DNA from: Stygiolobus sp037389425
GTDB taxonomy: Archaea > Thermoproteota > Thermoprotei_A > Sulfolobales > Sulfolobaceae
Assembly: GCF_037389425.1 (NCBI RefSeq)
Contig: NZ_JBBHKR010000089.1
Coordinates: 1-50,815 of the forward strand
Reading direction: 5' to 3'
DNA length: 50,815 nucleotides
Made by a program: the position numbers and the translations under genes. Shown one piece after another: positions 7,890 to 17,627 of the stretch (its first letter is position 1; the number at the start of each line of letters is the position of its first letter). The notes beneath the pieces were generated by a model, which worked only from the letters and a program-made list of their open reading frames with translations, searched no databases and was not told the origin of the DNA.

Positions 7890-9627
7890 TCTTCTTCTCC
7901 TCCAGTTCAATTATTGTCATTACTACCCCAGAGTGCGGGAATAAGTGGGGGAAATTACCCCTTGCCTCACACGTCTTGGGGTCTATATGTTCACCTATTA
8001 AGCCCAGAGGGGAGGAGCATTTCCTAATTCTATCCAATAACTCCAATGCCTTACCCTCTTGGTTTAACCTTACGTAAACTCTCGCCATCCACAGAGTCAC
8101 TAACGTAAAGGGATTTACGGCAAAGCCCATGAAGTCCTTTCTGTACCTTAAATATAAACCTTCCCCCACTTTCAACTCCTTTTCTATTCTATCTAGTGTG
8201 TTCAGAAACACTTTATCTTCGGCTTTTATGAAATCGTAGAGAGGTAACGTTAAGAGTGCGGCATCTAATTCATCTCCACCATAATACCTTATAAAAGACC
8301 CGTCTTTTACTCCGTTCCTTATTACATCCTCTCTTATTTCATTAGCTGTGATCTTCCATTCCTCAGCCAGCTCGTTATAACCGAGTGCTGAAGCCAGTTT
8401 TGAAGCCCTATCCATCGACACCCAACTCATGACTTTAGTATGGGTGTAATGTCTTGTCACTCCCCTTTCCTCCCATATGTCGGTGCTCGGTTCTCTCCAC
8501 GAAGATTTAACCCAAGACGCTATTGATTCAACGGCCCAGAAGTTCCTATCAACATAATCATCATCTTCAGTCTCCTTATAATACGTGTACAAGGCGTTCA
8601 TAAATGCTCCTTCCACGTCCATTTGTATTTGTAAATAAGCCGCGTTGCCGATCCTAACGGGTTTACTATTGAGGAATCCGCTTAGCCAATCAAGAGTTTC
8701 CTCAGCTGGAGGTGGTGTACCGTCAATTGTATAAAATGGATGATCGAAGCTCTTTGAGGAAGGATCTAAAACACTAATTAAGAAGTCTAATGTCCTCCTA
8801 GCATAGTTAGTTAACCCAGCCTTAACTAGAGCTTCTACAGCGTAAGAGGAGTCCCTGACCCAGACAAACCTATAGTCCCAGTTTCTGCTCTCTCCGACTA
8901 TTTCTGGGATCGAGGACGTAGGAGATGCTACAATTCCTCCCGAAGGCCTATAGTACATTCCTAGAATCACTGATAGGGAGCGGTAGTACATATCTCTCAG
9001 AACGTTCACTTTTCTCGCTTTGGACAGTTCCTTTTCCGTATAGCTTATCAGTTTCGAGAAGGCATCGTAAGGCATAGAATACACAAAGCCTTTTTGGCTA
9101 AAGATTCCGTATCTCAAATCTTTTGAATAGAGTAAGTAGAGGTATCCCTTTCCGGGTTTAATAGTAATCTCGTAAGGTGATTTTATTTCAAAGTTCCCGT
9201 ATATTAGAAGCTCTAAGCCTTCCTTCGACAAAGGGTTTTTGTAGACAACGCCTTTGTCCTCAAGTATTTCAGTCCCAGCATTAATCAAACCGTAATTGAA
9301 AACGGGTCTGACGACAGCTTTCAACTCCACTTCACTATCGTAAAGCCTTATGATCGCAGGTAAGGAGAGGGGAAGAAAGTCTATTACTTTCGCCTCTCCC
9401 GAAGTAGTCTTGAAAGAGGTCTTAACTACTAGTGAATAACCTAAGTACTCTTGTTGCACTTTGTACTCGTTTGATAAAGGGGTAAGTAAAAAGTAACCAC
9501 CTTTTTCGCTATCAAGAATCTTGGTGAAAACTGAAGGTGAATCATAACGAGGTACGGGAAACCACTCAATACTTCCGTTTACCTCAAGGGCCGATGTTAA
9601 TCCGTTAGATAGGAATGTGTAATTCAT
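7855..9627 (-). CDS. GH15 family glucoamylase/trehalase
   Basis: A glycoside hydrolase of family 15, whose members release glucose from alpha-glucans or trehalose by inversion. An N-terminal beta-sandwich (about 1-230) starts with NGLTSALEVNGSIEWFPVPR. The (alpha/alpha)6 barrel carries RNWDYRFVWVRDSSYAVEAL (about 245-265), the IWEERG motif and, near residue 546, the GEHIDP region with the second catalytic Glu. There is no signal peptide, so it is cytoplasmic, favouring storage glucan or trehalose turnover. Length (590 aa) is normal. I prefer the ATG at 9627 because TTTAAA lies 27 bp upstream; upstream ATGs at 9660 and 9672 are possible. The divergent GT4 neighbour makes trehalase as likely as glucoamylase. 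Confidence 0.9.
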   Translation of the reverse strand: MNYTFLSNGLTSALEVNGSIEWFPVPRYDSPSVFTKILDSEKGGYFLLTPLSNEYKVQQEYLGYSLVVKTSFKTTSGEAKVIDFLPLSLPAIIRLYDSEVELKAVVRPVFNYGLINAGTEILEDKGVVYKNPLSKEGLELLIYGNFEIKSPYEITIKPGKGYLYLLYSKDLRYGIFSQKGFVYSMPYDAFSKLISYTEKELSKARKVNVLRDMYYRSLSVILGMYYRPSGGIVASPTSSIPEIVGESRNWDYRFVWVRDSSYAVEALVKAGLTNYARRTLDFLISVLDPSSKSFDHPFYTIDGTPPPAEETLDWLSGFLNSKPVRIGNAAYLQIQMDVEGAFMNALYTYYKETEDDDYVDRNFWAVESIASWVKSSWREPSTDIWEERGVTRHYTHTKVMSWVSMDRASKLASALGYNELAEEWKITANEIREDVIRNGVKDGSFIRYYGGDELDAALLTLPLYDFIKAEDKVFLNTLDRIEKELKVGEGLYLRYRKDFMGFAVNPFTLVTLWMARVYVRLNQEGKALELLDRIRKCSSPLGLIGEHIDPKTCEARGNFPHLFPHSGVVMTIIELEEKKNEKQQNVPIDQ

Positions 9628-9648
9628 GGTATCATAATCTGAGCTTAC

Positions 9649-9657
9649 TTTTTTAAA
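9649..9657. promoter_or_regulatory. Shared bidirectional TATA box for GH15 and GT4 genes
   Basis: TTTTTTAAA contains the self-complementary TTTAAA (9652-9657). It is the only TATA-like element between the preferred starts at 9627 (minus) and 9686 (plus), about 27 and 31 bp away respectively. One palindromic box could serve leaderless transcription in both directions. TBP binding is nearly symmetric and orientation is set by the BRE, so two overlapping complexes are plausible but inferred. Confidence 0.5.
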
Positions 9658-9685
9658 CATGATAGCTAACATTAATCATTACGCC

Positions 9686-11006
9686 ATGGTTTCAGTAGCA
9701 ATTAATACTCAAACTCCTCCCATAAGGTTCAGACAGGCATACCGAGACCTCGTTGAGAAGTACGGTTACCTTGAGTTGCCCATAGACTTATCTACCATAG
9801 ACAGCTCTGACTACTACATTTCTGTTGGCGGAGTTGCCAAAACGATGATGGCGATATTAGATAAGTTTTCAAAAGCTAGATGGGTGTCTCTAGGTCCTGG
9901 CTACTCTCCGGAGGTTATTTACAACCGTAAGGAGTTTTATTTCATCGACGTCCAACCGGAGACACTTAAAGGTTACACGGAGTTCAAAGAGGGGATATAC
10001 AACGAGTCCCACGGTCTGACTAAATACGAAATTCAACCCTTCCACTACATCTCGTATGCCGATTATAACTGGCTATCCGCTAAGAAACTTCTACAATTTT
10101 ATAAGGACACTGACATTTACTTCATCAACGATTTTCAACAGCTCTTAGTAGGAGGGATTATAGGCCCCTCTGCTCCAGCTGTGCTCTGGTATCACATACC
10201 TTTCATACCAGAGATCCTCTCTAGAAAGATCAGGGATTTCATTGTAAAGTCCTTTGAGGGCTTCGACTACGTGATAGTCAGTACGAAGAGGGACTTAGAG
10301 GGGTTGTTAAGAGCAGGAGCCAGAACAAAGGTTAAACAGATATATCCCTACATAGACACGTCGTCATATAAGAAACCAGGGAAAGGAGAGGTTGAAAAGG
10401 TAAGGGATAAATACGGTCTTAAACCTGACGATAAGGTGATAACTGTAGTGGCTAGGATGGATCCCATGAAGAGTCAAGACGTGGTTATAACAGCTATGAA
10501 GGAGGTAAAAACCCCCTAACGTAAAATTACTACTGGTTGGAAACGGAAGTTTTACTAGCGGGGCTCTAGGAACAGGTAAGGCCAGTTCATGGGCGAGAAA
10601 GCTAAAGGCTCTGGCTCAGAACTTAGGAGTCTACGATAAAGTAGTATTCACCGGTCATGTAGACGACGAGGAACTGTTTACAATATATGCGACTTCAGAT
10701 GTAATTGTATTGCCATCTAGGATAGAGGGTTTCGGACTCGTAGTTTGTGAGGGCTGGGTTTACGGTAAGCCTGCAATAGTGAGCTCAGGTGCGGGTGTAA
10801 GTGAGTTAATTATAGATGGGGCTAACGGGTACATCTTTAGGAGTGGTAATCATCAGGAATTAGCACAAAAAATAGATATTGTCTTGAAAGACCCAGATAA
10901 ATATGGGCTGATGGGAAAGGAGACCGTGAAGAAATGTGATGTAAACTTTGCTTTTGAACAAATAAAAGATGTCTTTGTTGAAGCTATGAAAGATTACGGA
11001 AGCTGA
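9686..11006 (+). CDS. GT4-type glycosyltransferase, frameshifted (possible trehalose/trehalose-6-phosphate synthase)
   Basis: Two ORFs in different frames form one GT-B glycosyltransferase of about 440 aa. The first ends at TAA 10517-10519 after VARMDPMKSQDVVITAMKEV; the second continues in the +1 frame with NVKLLLVGNGSF, then LPSRIEGFGLVVCEGWVYG (the GT4 EGFG...E donor motif) and stops at 11006. The join is an A5C5 run followed by TAAC; dropping one base or a +1 slip at CCC-T restores a continuous protein. NDFQQLL and WYHIPFIPE resemble the acceptor region of trehalose-phosphate synthases. I recall a GT4-type TPS reported from Sulfolobus acidocaldarius, so that function is a candidate only. 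The start ATG 9686 sits 31 bp from the shared TATA box. Confidence 0.75.
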
Positions 11007-11021
11007 CTTCCTCCCCACCTT

Positions 11022-11044
11022 GGAAGGGTCGAGGGTTCCCTTCC
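11022..11044 (-). repeat. Right-end hairpin of the tnpB element
   Basis: GGAAGGG (11022-11028) pairs perfectly with CCCTTCC (11038-11044) around a 9-nt loop, 8 bp beyond the tnpB stop codon. In the family this position holds the right-end recognition hairpin and the 3' end of the omega RNA (guide scaffold). Confidence 0.6.
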
Positions 11045-11051
11045 AGAGAGC

Positions 11052-12212
<1,161 letters not shown>

Positions 12213-12248
12213 TGAAAGAATTTTAGAAAAAGAAGTATTTAAATATAA

Positions 12249-12295
12249 GGGGGCTATCCATCCCCTTGGCGAGGCTTTTCGTCCCCTTAACCCCC
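12249..12295 (-). repeat. Left-end imperfect inverted/direct repeats of the tnpB element
   Basis: GGGGG (12249-12253) and CCCCC (12291-12295) bracket two direct copies of TCCCCTT (12261-12267 and 12282-12288). The arrangement can form a subterminal hairpin in the element's left end, upstream of the tnpB promoter. Confidence 0.45.
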
Positions 12296-12323
12296 AGTTT
12301 CTGTAAAAAGTATTGATGATTCT

Positions 12324-12524
12324 TTATTTACTCTCGGTTGGCTTTATTATGATAGTACCGTTTTCTTCGTCTACTTGTAGCATGAACTTAGTACCGTGCT
12401 TTTCAACCATGGACTTTGGTATGTACAGGTTCAGCGGTAGTGTGTAGTACTCGTACTCATATGTCTTTCCTCTCACGGTCTTCTTTCCCACCAGTCTTTT
12501 AGCCTCTACTACTCTCTCTTTCAT
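12324..12524 (-). CDS. AbrB/SpoVT-like small DNA-binding protein, 66 aa
   Basis: The core LPLNLYIPKSMVEKHGTKF followed by MLQVDEENGTIIIKP matches the swapped-hairpin AbrB pattern (IPxxxxxKhGxxxG... GxIIIKP). The basic N-terminus (ERVVEAKRLVGKKTVRGK) would suit DNA contact. Such proteins act as transition-type regulators or antitoxins; no toxin gene is adjacent. A TATA-like box (GTTTAAAAAG, plus 12548-12557) lies about 28 bp before the ATG. It stands just beyond the left end of the tnpB element but looks complete. Confidence 0.6.
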   Translation of the reverse strand: MKERVVEAKRLVGKKTVRGKTYEYEYYTLPLNLYIPKSMVEKHGTKFMLQVDEENGTIIIKPTESK

Positions 12525-12770
12525 AAGATAACGTATTACGTCTGACTTTTTAAACCTTATTCCTAATGTTTTTAATAACTTTACAATAGTTAAGGATGAC
12601 AGTCTATCCTAACTTTTCTAAAATTTTTAGCTCAATATGATAAAAAATGAATTCAGTAAAAGGGAGCAAATTCAATTGCTTATAACCACATGTCATGATT
12701 AGTACACGTTGGATGATGAGCACCGGCTGTCATGAGTTAATGATATAAATTACACTCAATGCTGATCTTA

Positions 12771-13481
12771 ATGAACCCGGTTCACATATTAGCTAAGAAA
12801 GGAGAAGTCGCGGAAAGAGTCTTAATAGCAGGTGACCCAAGTAGGGTTAAACTACTATCAACTTTATTGGAAGAACCCAAGATTGTGAACGAGAACAGAG
12901 GTTTTCTAGTCTACACCGGCAAATACAAGGATGTTAAGGTAAGTATCGCGACGCATGGAATAGGTGGTCCCTCGATAGCCATAGTCCTCGAGGAATTAGC
13001 GATGTTAGGTGGGAAGGTCTTCATTAGATACGGTACAGCCGGAGCTTTAGTCCCCGAGTTGGACAAAGGAGACTACGTTATAGTTACTGGGGCTTCTTAC
13101 AACCGGGGTGGTCTCTTTCACCAGTATTTCAAGGAGGACGCATGTATCTCATCCACTCCCGATTTTGACGTATTGTTAGCACTGTATAACTCGTTTAAGG
13201 CTAAGGGGCTTAAGTTCTTTACCGGCAATGTATTCAGCAGTGATGCATTTTATGCAGAGGACGAAGACTTCACAAAGAAGTGGTCTGAAAGAGGTAATAT
13301 AGCTGTTGAGATGGAGTGTGCTGCTCTTTTCGCACTTAGTAAGTTAAGGAAATTGAAGAGTGGGGCAGTTGTAGTGATCTCCGATAGTTTAGTCAAGGGA
13401 GGGTGGATAAGTAAGGAGGAGCTGGAAAAGAAAGTAATGCAAGGAGCTAATGCGATACTTGACGCACTGATCAATTTATAA
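12771..13481 (+). CDS. mtnP: 5'-methylthioadenosine phosphorylase
   Basis: A PNP/UDP-family nucleoside phosphorylase that cleaves methylthioadenosine to adenine and methylthioribose-1-phosphate; the archaeal hexameric enzymes also take inosine and adenosine. Key stretches are AGDPSRVKLL and THGIGGPSIAIVLEEL (phosphate site), RYGTAGAL, FSSDAFYAED, NIAVEMECAALFALS (ribose-binding MEMECA-type motif) and the catalytic Asp of VVISDSLVKGG. It is very like the S. solfataricus enzyme as I recall it. I start at the second ATG, 12771 (MNPVHILAKKGEVAERV), because it matches the known N-terminus and a TATA box (GATATAAAT) lies about 26 bp upstream. Confidence 0.93.
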   Translation: MNPVHILAKKGEVAERVLIAGDPSRVKLLSTLLEEPKIVNENRGFLVYTGKYKDVKVSIATHGIGGPSIAIVLEELAMLGGKVFIRYGTAGALVPELDKGDYVIVTGASYNRGGLFHQYFKEDACISSTPDFDVLLALYNSFKAKGLKFFTGNVFSSDAFYAEDEDFTKKWSERGNIAVEMECAALFALSKLRKLKSGAVVVISDSLVKGGWISKEELEKKVMQGANAILDALINL

Positions 13482-13506
13482 AATTTCTGCAGTTGTATTT
13501 TCCATA

Positions 13507-14742
13507 ATGAGTAAGTTAATAAGAGACCCTATACACGGTTACATAGAAATAAGCGAAAGAGTTTTGCCAATCATTTCTCACCCTTATTTCCAAAGGCTCA
13601 GGTACATAAGTCAAAACGCTTTAGCTCACATGGTATACCCTGGGATGAGACATACACGTTTTGAACACAGTTTGGGAGTGATGTACCTTATAAAGGAGTT
13701 TCTGCAATACGTTAAAAAGAACAGTGAAGGACTAGATTTTGTAGACGAGGACTACGTCGAACTTGTAGGTGTAACCGGTCTGCTTCACGACATAGGGCAT
13801 TTAGCCTTCTCCCACACTTTTGAATCGGCTTTACAAGTTACTAGGGACGTTTACGGGATTACAAACATAAATTACCAAGGTAAAAAGACCCATGTCTACA
13901 ACGGGATTAGCATAATCGAGAACGAGCTTACGTGTATACTCGAAAAGAACTTTTCATCTCACAGTGACCCCGTGAAGTTCGTCATCAACGTACTCAGAGA
14001 AGAACCTAAAAACGAGGAGGAAAAACTTGCCTTGCAACTTGTCTCCAACTTCGTTGATGCAGACAGAGGAGATTACTTACTTAGAGACTCCTACTACGCT
14101 GGTGTTGGCTACGGTTCTTACGACGTGGAGAGGTTGAAGAGGGTATTGACTTATGTTGACGGTAAGATAGCAGTTCTCAAAAAGGCTATCCCGATCGTTG
14201 AACAGTTCCTTTTAGCTAGGATGTACATGTTCGAAAACGTTTATTTCCACAGCGTAGTCGGCATGTATAACTCAATACTATCCCACGCAATAGCTAAGTT
14301 AATTTCAAAAGGTAAACTCGTACTAGACAATTTGCTCCACATAACGGATTTTAATGTTCTTGCCTCTATATCGGTAATGGAGGATCAGAAGTTCCCCCAA
14401 GCAATATTCTTCCGTTCAGGGTACAAGAGGATAAAGAAGGATATTGAGGGTGATTGTCTCAACGATATCGATAAGAAGGAGATAACCGAGTTGAGTAGGG
14501 AAACTGAGGGTGGTGTAATATATTACGAGTTCTTCGACACTCCATATAGGGAAGAGGGAGAGGCCGTCTACATATTTGATGGAGAGAATATGTATCAACT
14601 GTCGAAATTCTCCAATTTGATCAATGCAGTCAAAGATCTAAAGAAGGCGATAATAGTCTATCACGTAAACCAGACTGAAAAGGTGAAAAAGTATGAAAGA
14701 ATAATTGATGAGTGCGTAAAGTCTCACCAGAAGCTTAGTTGA
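13507..14742 (+). CDS. HD-domain phosphohydrolase (dNTPase/SAMHD1-like)
   Basis: A 411-aa HD-superfamily protein. Metal ligands are visible as RHTRFEHSLG (His54), LLHDIGHLAFSHTFE (His94-Asp95) and FVDADRGDYLLRDSYY (Asp184/Asp186). This layout, with the N-terminal RDPIHGYIEI, is the dGTPase/SAMHD1 branch, whose members hydrolyse (d)NTPs to nucleosides and triphosphate. The true substrate is not predictable from sequence. It starts 25 bp after the MTA phosphorylase stop, so the two may be a purine-salvage/nucleotide operon. Its end overlaps the convergent diphosphomevalonate decarboxylase gene by 8 bp. Confidence 0.85.
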   Translation: MSKLIRDPIHGYIEISERVLPIISHPYFQRLRYISQNALAHMVYPGMRHTRFEHSLGVMYLIKEFLQYVKKNSEGLDFVDEDYVELVGVTGLLHDIGHLAFSHTFESALQVTRDVYGITNINYQGKKTHVYNGISIIENELTCILEKNFSSHSDPVKFVINVLREEPKNEEEKLALQLVSNFVDADRGDYLLRDSYYAGVGYGSYDVERLKRVLTYVDGKIAVLKKAIPIVEQFLLARMYMFENVYFHSVVGMYNSILSHAIAKLISKGKLVLDNLLHITDFNVLASISVMEDQKFPQAIFFRSGYKRIKKDIEGDCLNDIDKKEITELSRETEGGVIYYEFFDTPYREEGEAVYIFDGENMYQLSKFSNLINAVKDLKKAIIVYHVNQTEKVKKYERIIDECVKSHQKLS

Positions 14743-15709
14743 TGATTCTAGGCCCTGAGCCAACTCTCGTTACGAAGTAATTTGTAATTCCTAGCTGCTT
14801 TATGAAGTTTATGACTTCATCAACGTGTTTTTCAGTAGTGAAAATATGGGGGTTAGGACCTGCGTCAAAAGTGTAACCTGCTATTCCGCTATCCTGAATC
14901 CACTCCATTATCCTAAAAGAGGTGTCATTAAGATAGAAAAATGAGGGCCAGCTGTCAAGTATCACAGCATGCATATTGTTACTGTGCCTCATAGTCCAGT
15001 AATAAAACCTCTGTTCGTCTTTTTTTGCTATAGAGTCTATAACGTCTTTTAACGAATTTTCTACGAACTCCACCCTGCACTTCATCAAAGCCGAAGTCTC
15101 GGAAGTCCTTATCATCCCCTTACGTGAGGACACCTTCTTCTTGCTGGACGAGACAATTGGTATGACGTCTACCAATTCCTTCCAGTGATATTCGGGGAAT
15201 ATTTGATAACAATACGAGTCCTCTCCGTCGTCTCTTTCACCTTTAGTCCAAAGGACGAAACCCCCTACCGTACTCCTGCATGCACTTCCAGAGCCTATCC
15301 TAGCTATCTTAGACAACTCTTTTTGGTCTAAACCAAGACCCAAGGCACTATTAGCTGCATAGACCAGAGCTGCAATACCAGCTGCTGAAGAAGCGAGACC
15401 AGCGGCCTTAGGGAAATTGGACTGAGAAATCACTTTCGCATAAATATCTTTACCGTAAATCTTGCGAAATATCTTTAACACTCTACCGCTGTATTCCTCG
15501 ACCTCCTCTGGGCTCGCCTTTTCCCCGTTTATGATCACCTCGTCTTTATCGAACTCCTCATCGAAGATCACCTTAGTCTTGACCTCTAAACCCTGTAAAG
15601 TTACGGATAGTGAGGAGTTAAGAGGCAAGTTAAGTTCTTCATTTCTCTTTCCCCAATATTTGACTATCGCTATATTTGACGGTGCTATAGCTTCACCTTC
15701 ATGCCTCAA
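14735..15709 (-). CDS. mvaD: Diphosphomevalonate decarboxylase
   Basis: A GHMP-fold enzyme making isopentenyl diphosphate from mevalonate-5-diphosphate with ATP. The N-terminus APSNIAIVKYWGKRNEELNL carries the family Lys/Tyr substrate residues. The ATP loop is SNFPKAAGLASSAAGIAALV, and SGSACRSTVGGFVLW is the conserved decarboxylase stretch. FDAGPNPHIF contains the catalytic-region Asp. Its 324 aa is normal. It overlaps the upstream phosphomevalonate kinase gene by 11 bp, forming a mevalonate-pathway pair for isoprenoid lipid synthesis. Sulfolobales are the archaea with a classical (eukaryote-like) lower mevalonate pathway. Confidence 0.93.
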   Translation of the reverse strand: MRHEGEAIAPSNIAIVKYWGKRNEELNLPLNSSLSVTLQGLEVKTKVIFDEEFDKDEVIINGEKASPEEVEEYSGRVLKIFRKIYGKDIYAKVISQSNFPKAAGLASSAAGIAALVYAANSALGLGLDQKELSKIARIGSGSACRSTVGGFVLWTKGERDDGEDSYCYQIFPEYHWKELVDVIPIVSSSKKKVSSRKGMIRTSETSALMKCRVEFVENSLKDVIDSIAKKDEQRFYYWTMRHSNNMHAVILDSWPSFFYLNDTSFRIMEWIQDSGIAGYTFDAGPNPHIFTTEKHVDEVINFIKQLGITNYFVTRVGSGPRIIN

Positions 15710-16664
15710 ATTTCAATCCCTCGTCTTCTTTAAGTGTTATCACTGAAACACCTTTAATTTTACCCCACGCCTCTTTCACCCTTTCAAGGTTATCGCCAAT
15801 AGCCACTACTGACTCACCTCCAGCTCCAGGGGACAGAGAAAAGATAGCCCCCTCTCTTTCTGCTATTTCTTCCAATTTTCTGGTGAAATCGTTTTCAATC
15901 TTAACGTTAACTACTTCAGTAGCTAAGTCCATGAGCATGTTCCTAGCTAACCTTACGTGTTCAACAGCCTCTTCTAATCTTCCCTTTTCTATAAGTTCAA
16001 TAGCAAACTTGTTCTCCTCTTCTATCATACTCATTATCTCCTTAAAACGCGGGTCCTCTTTTTTCTTAACGAACTCGGCTACAGAACTTACAGTATCAAA
16101 ACTCTCCCCGATGAATGCCATCACCAGTTCCTTATTTATCCTTAACGGTTTCACATAATAATCCATCTTCTCTAGGTTAGTAAACCTTCTATAGATAATT
16201 GAGCCATATACAGCAGAAGCCACATCGAAACCGCTACCTATCCCTTTTTGTCTCTCGTAATTTGCTCTCTGAGCTATCTTGTGCACCTCGTCAGGGTTAT
16301 TCCCTCCGCTTAAAAGGGAAAAGATGCACGCTGTTAAGGCGACCGTTGCAGCTGAAGAACTACCTAGACCGCTTTTTCTACCGTTGATTATGAACTCTGG
16401 GTCGTTGATTAGCTTAACATGAAATTTCGGTATATTGCCATACATCACTCTGAACTGGTTTAACACACTTTCGATCAACTCATTTCCTCTACCTTTAAAA
16501 ATCCCGTATGATGTCTCAAACAAGTTTTCGTTGGAGATGTTACACTCGGCGTGAACCCTCTTGTTTACAGCTATCACATGACCTATTCCTCCGAACACTA
16601 CGGAGTAACTGCCTATCCATAAAACTTTGCCTGGTGCACTGGCTACACTTTTTATCTCCTTCAC
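15699..16664 (-). CDS. Phosphomevalonate kinase
   Basis: A GHMP kinase that phosphorylates mevalonate-5-phosphate before decarboxylation. ASAPGKVLWIGSYSVVFGG is the N-terminal motif, RKSGLGSSSAATVALTA the ATP-binding loop, and LSPGAGGESVVAIG the C-terminal GHMP motif. I start at GTG 16664 (MKEIKSVASAPGK) because an upstream ATG (16688) would run into the divergent neighbour's start at 16678. Continuous overlap with the decarboxylase gene supports the pathway assignment over plain mevalonate kinase. If 16688 were used, eight extra N-terminal residues would be added. Confidence 0.88.
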   Translation of the reverse strand: MKEIKSVASAPGKVLWIGSYSVVFGGIGHVIAVNKRVHAECNISNENLFETSYGIFKGRGNELIESVLNQFRVMYGNIPKFHVKLINDPEFIINGRKSGLGSSSAATVALTACIFSLLSGGNNPDEVHKIAQRANYERQKGIGSGFDVASAVYGSIIYRRFTNLEKMDYYVKPLRINKELVMAFIGESFDTVSSVAEFVKKKEDPRFKEIMSMIEEENKFAIELIEKGRLEEAVEHVRLARNMLMDLATEVVNVKIENDFTRKLEEIAEREGAIFSLSPGAGGESVVAIGDNLERVKEAWGKIKGVSVITLKEDEGLKFEA

Positions 16665-16677
16665 CCCTATTGTAGTT

Positions 16678-17295
16678 ATGGAGTTCATTCAAAAAAGGGA
16701 TAGGCTGATATTAACTCTAATCTCTCAATCCGGTCCCGGAGGGATAGATGCAAACACCCTTTTCTCAGCACTCTCTGTATACATGGACAGGGAGTCAATA
16801 CAGAGAAGTATAGGAGACTTATACTTTAAAGGTTACATAAATGTTCTTAACAATGGAGGAGAGATCAGGTACTTTGCTTCAAGGCAAGTAAGAGACGCTA
16901 TGATCTCACTCGAGGTGCAGAAATACAGAATAGCAAGTTACGTTAACGAACTAAGTAAAAAGAAGGACGAGATTATACAGATACAAGATAGGGCTAAGCA
17001 GTTAGAAGAACTTAAGAACGTGGTGACAAAAGGGTTGAACTTGATCTCAATAGGACTAATAAATCTCTACTCATCACTGCCTGAATTGACATTGCCTGAA
17101 TATATAGAAAGTATCCAGCCTCTTGTAGATGTCTTAGGAAAACTAACTAAAATAGTAGAACCATCTTACAGTAAAGAAGATCTTGAAAACATCCTGAAAA
17201 TTGTAGAAAGATTTAGAGGAGAAAAAGATTACAAGTTGTTAAAAGAAATCGTTGAAAAAGTAGAGAATGTTTCAAATGAAAATAAAAATACATAA
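16678..17295 (+). CDS. Winged-helix-like protein with coiled coil, 205 aa
   Basis: The N-terminal 70 residues (FIQKRDRLILTLISQSGPGGIDANTLF, QRSIGDLYFKGYINVLNNGG) fit a winged helix. A helical, coiled-coil-like part follows (YVNELSKKKDEIIQIQDRAKQLEELK) and a charged helical C-terminus. I infer a DNA-binding regulator or chromatin-associated protein. The ATG at 16678 has a TATA-like tract (TTTTTAT, 16650-16656) about 26 bp upstream; the preceding 17 codons of the open frame lie antisense to the phosphomevalonate kinase start and are unlikely to be used. The Sso10a-like gene follows 47 bp later with its own promoter. Confidence 0.7.
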   Translation: MEFIQKRDRLILTLISQSGPGGIDANTLFSALSVYMDRESIQRSIGDLYFKGYINVLNNGGEIRYFASRQVRDAMISLEVQKYRIASYVNELSKKKDEIIQIQDRAKQLEELKNVVTKGLNLISIGLINLYSSLPELTLPEYIESIQPLVDVLGKLTKIVEPSYSKEDLENILKIVERFRGEKDYKLLKEIVEKVENVSNENKNT

Positions 17296-17342
17296 ATAGA
17301 ATGTGAAAGTTTTTATACAAGCGGGTTATACCATTTATATGT

Positions 17343-17624
17343 ATGAGGAGTAAAAGAGACCAGCTTGAGATCATTAGTGACATTCTAGACCTTGTTGAAA
17401 AAGGGCACACTGCAAAATCTGCTATAATGAAAGATGCAAATTTAAGCTTTACTATACTGAAGAAGTACACTGACTATCTAATCAGTAAAGGATACCTAGA
17501 AGAGACTGAAAATGGTTATAGAATTACTCCTGAAGGAGAGAAAGTGCTAGAGAAATTAAGAAGGGTTAGAGAACTAGAATTTAAATTAGCTGAACTTATT
17601 AATGAGTTATCAGAGGAATTATAA
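17343..17624 (+). CDS. Sso10a-family chromatin protein
   Basis: A 93-aa winged helix with a C-terminal coiled coil (VLEKLRRVRELEFKLAELINEL), the Sso10a architecture: KRDQLEIISDILDLVEKGHT, then ANLSFTILKKYTDYLISKGYLEE and NGYRITPEGEKVLEKL. Sso10a proteins dimerise through the coiled coil and bridge or coat DNA. A TATA box (TTTTATAC, 17310-17317) about 28 bp before the ATG suggests strong leaderless expression. A membrane-protein gene follows after 3 bp, an unusual operon partner for a nucleoid protein. Confidence 0.82.
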   Translation: MRSKRDQLEIISDILDLVEKGHTAKSAIMKDANLSFTILKKYTDYLISKGYLEETENGYRITPEGEKVLEKLRRVRELEFKLAELINELSEEL

Positions 17625-17627
17625 TAT

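Noticed and set aside
10710..11006. Separate 98-aa glycosyltransferase gene starting at TTG
   Set aside because: Coding continues upstream in the same frame to about 10520 without a stop and joins the first ORF, so it is the second half of one frameshifted gene.
12525..12770. Possible riboswitch or small RNA before the MTA phosphorylase gene
   Set aside because: The gene appears leaderless (TATA about 26 bp before the ATG), leaving no transcribed leader, and no stable hairpin was evident.
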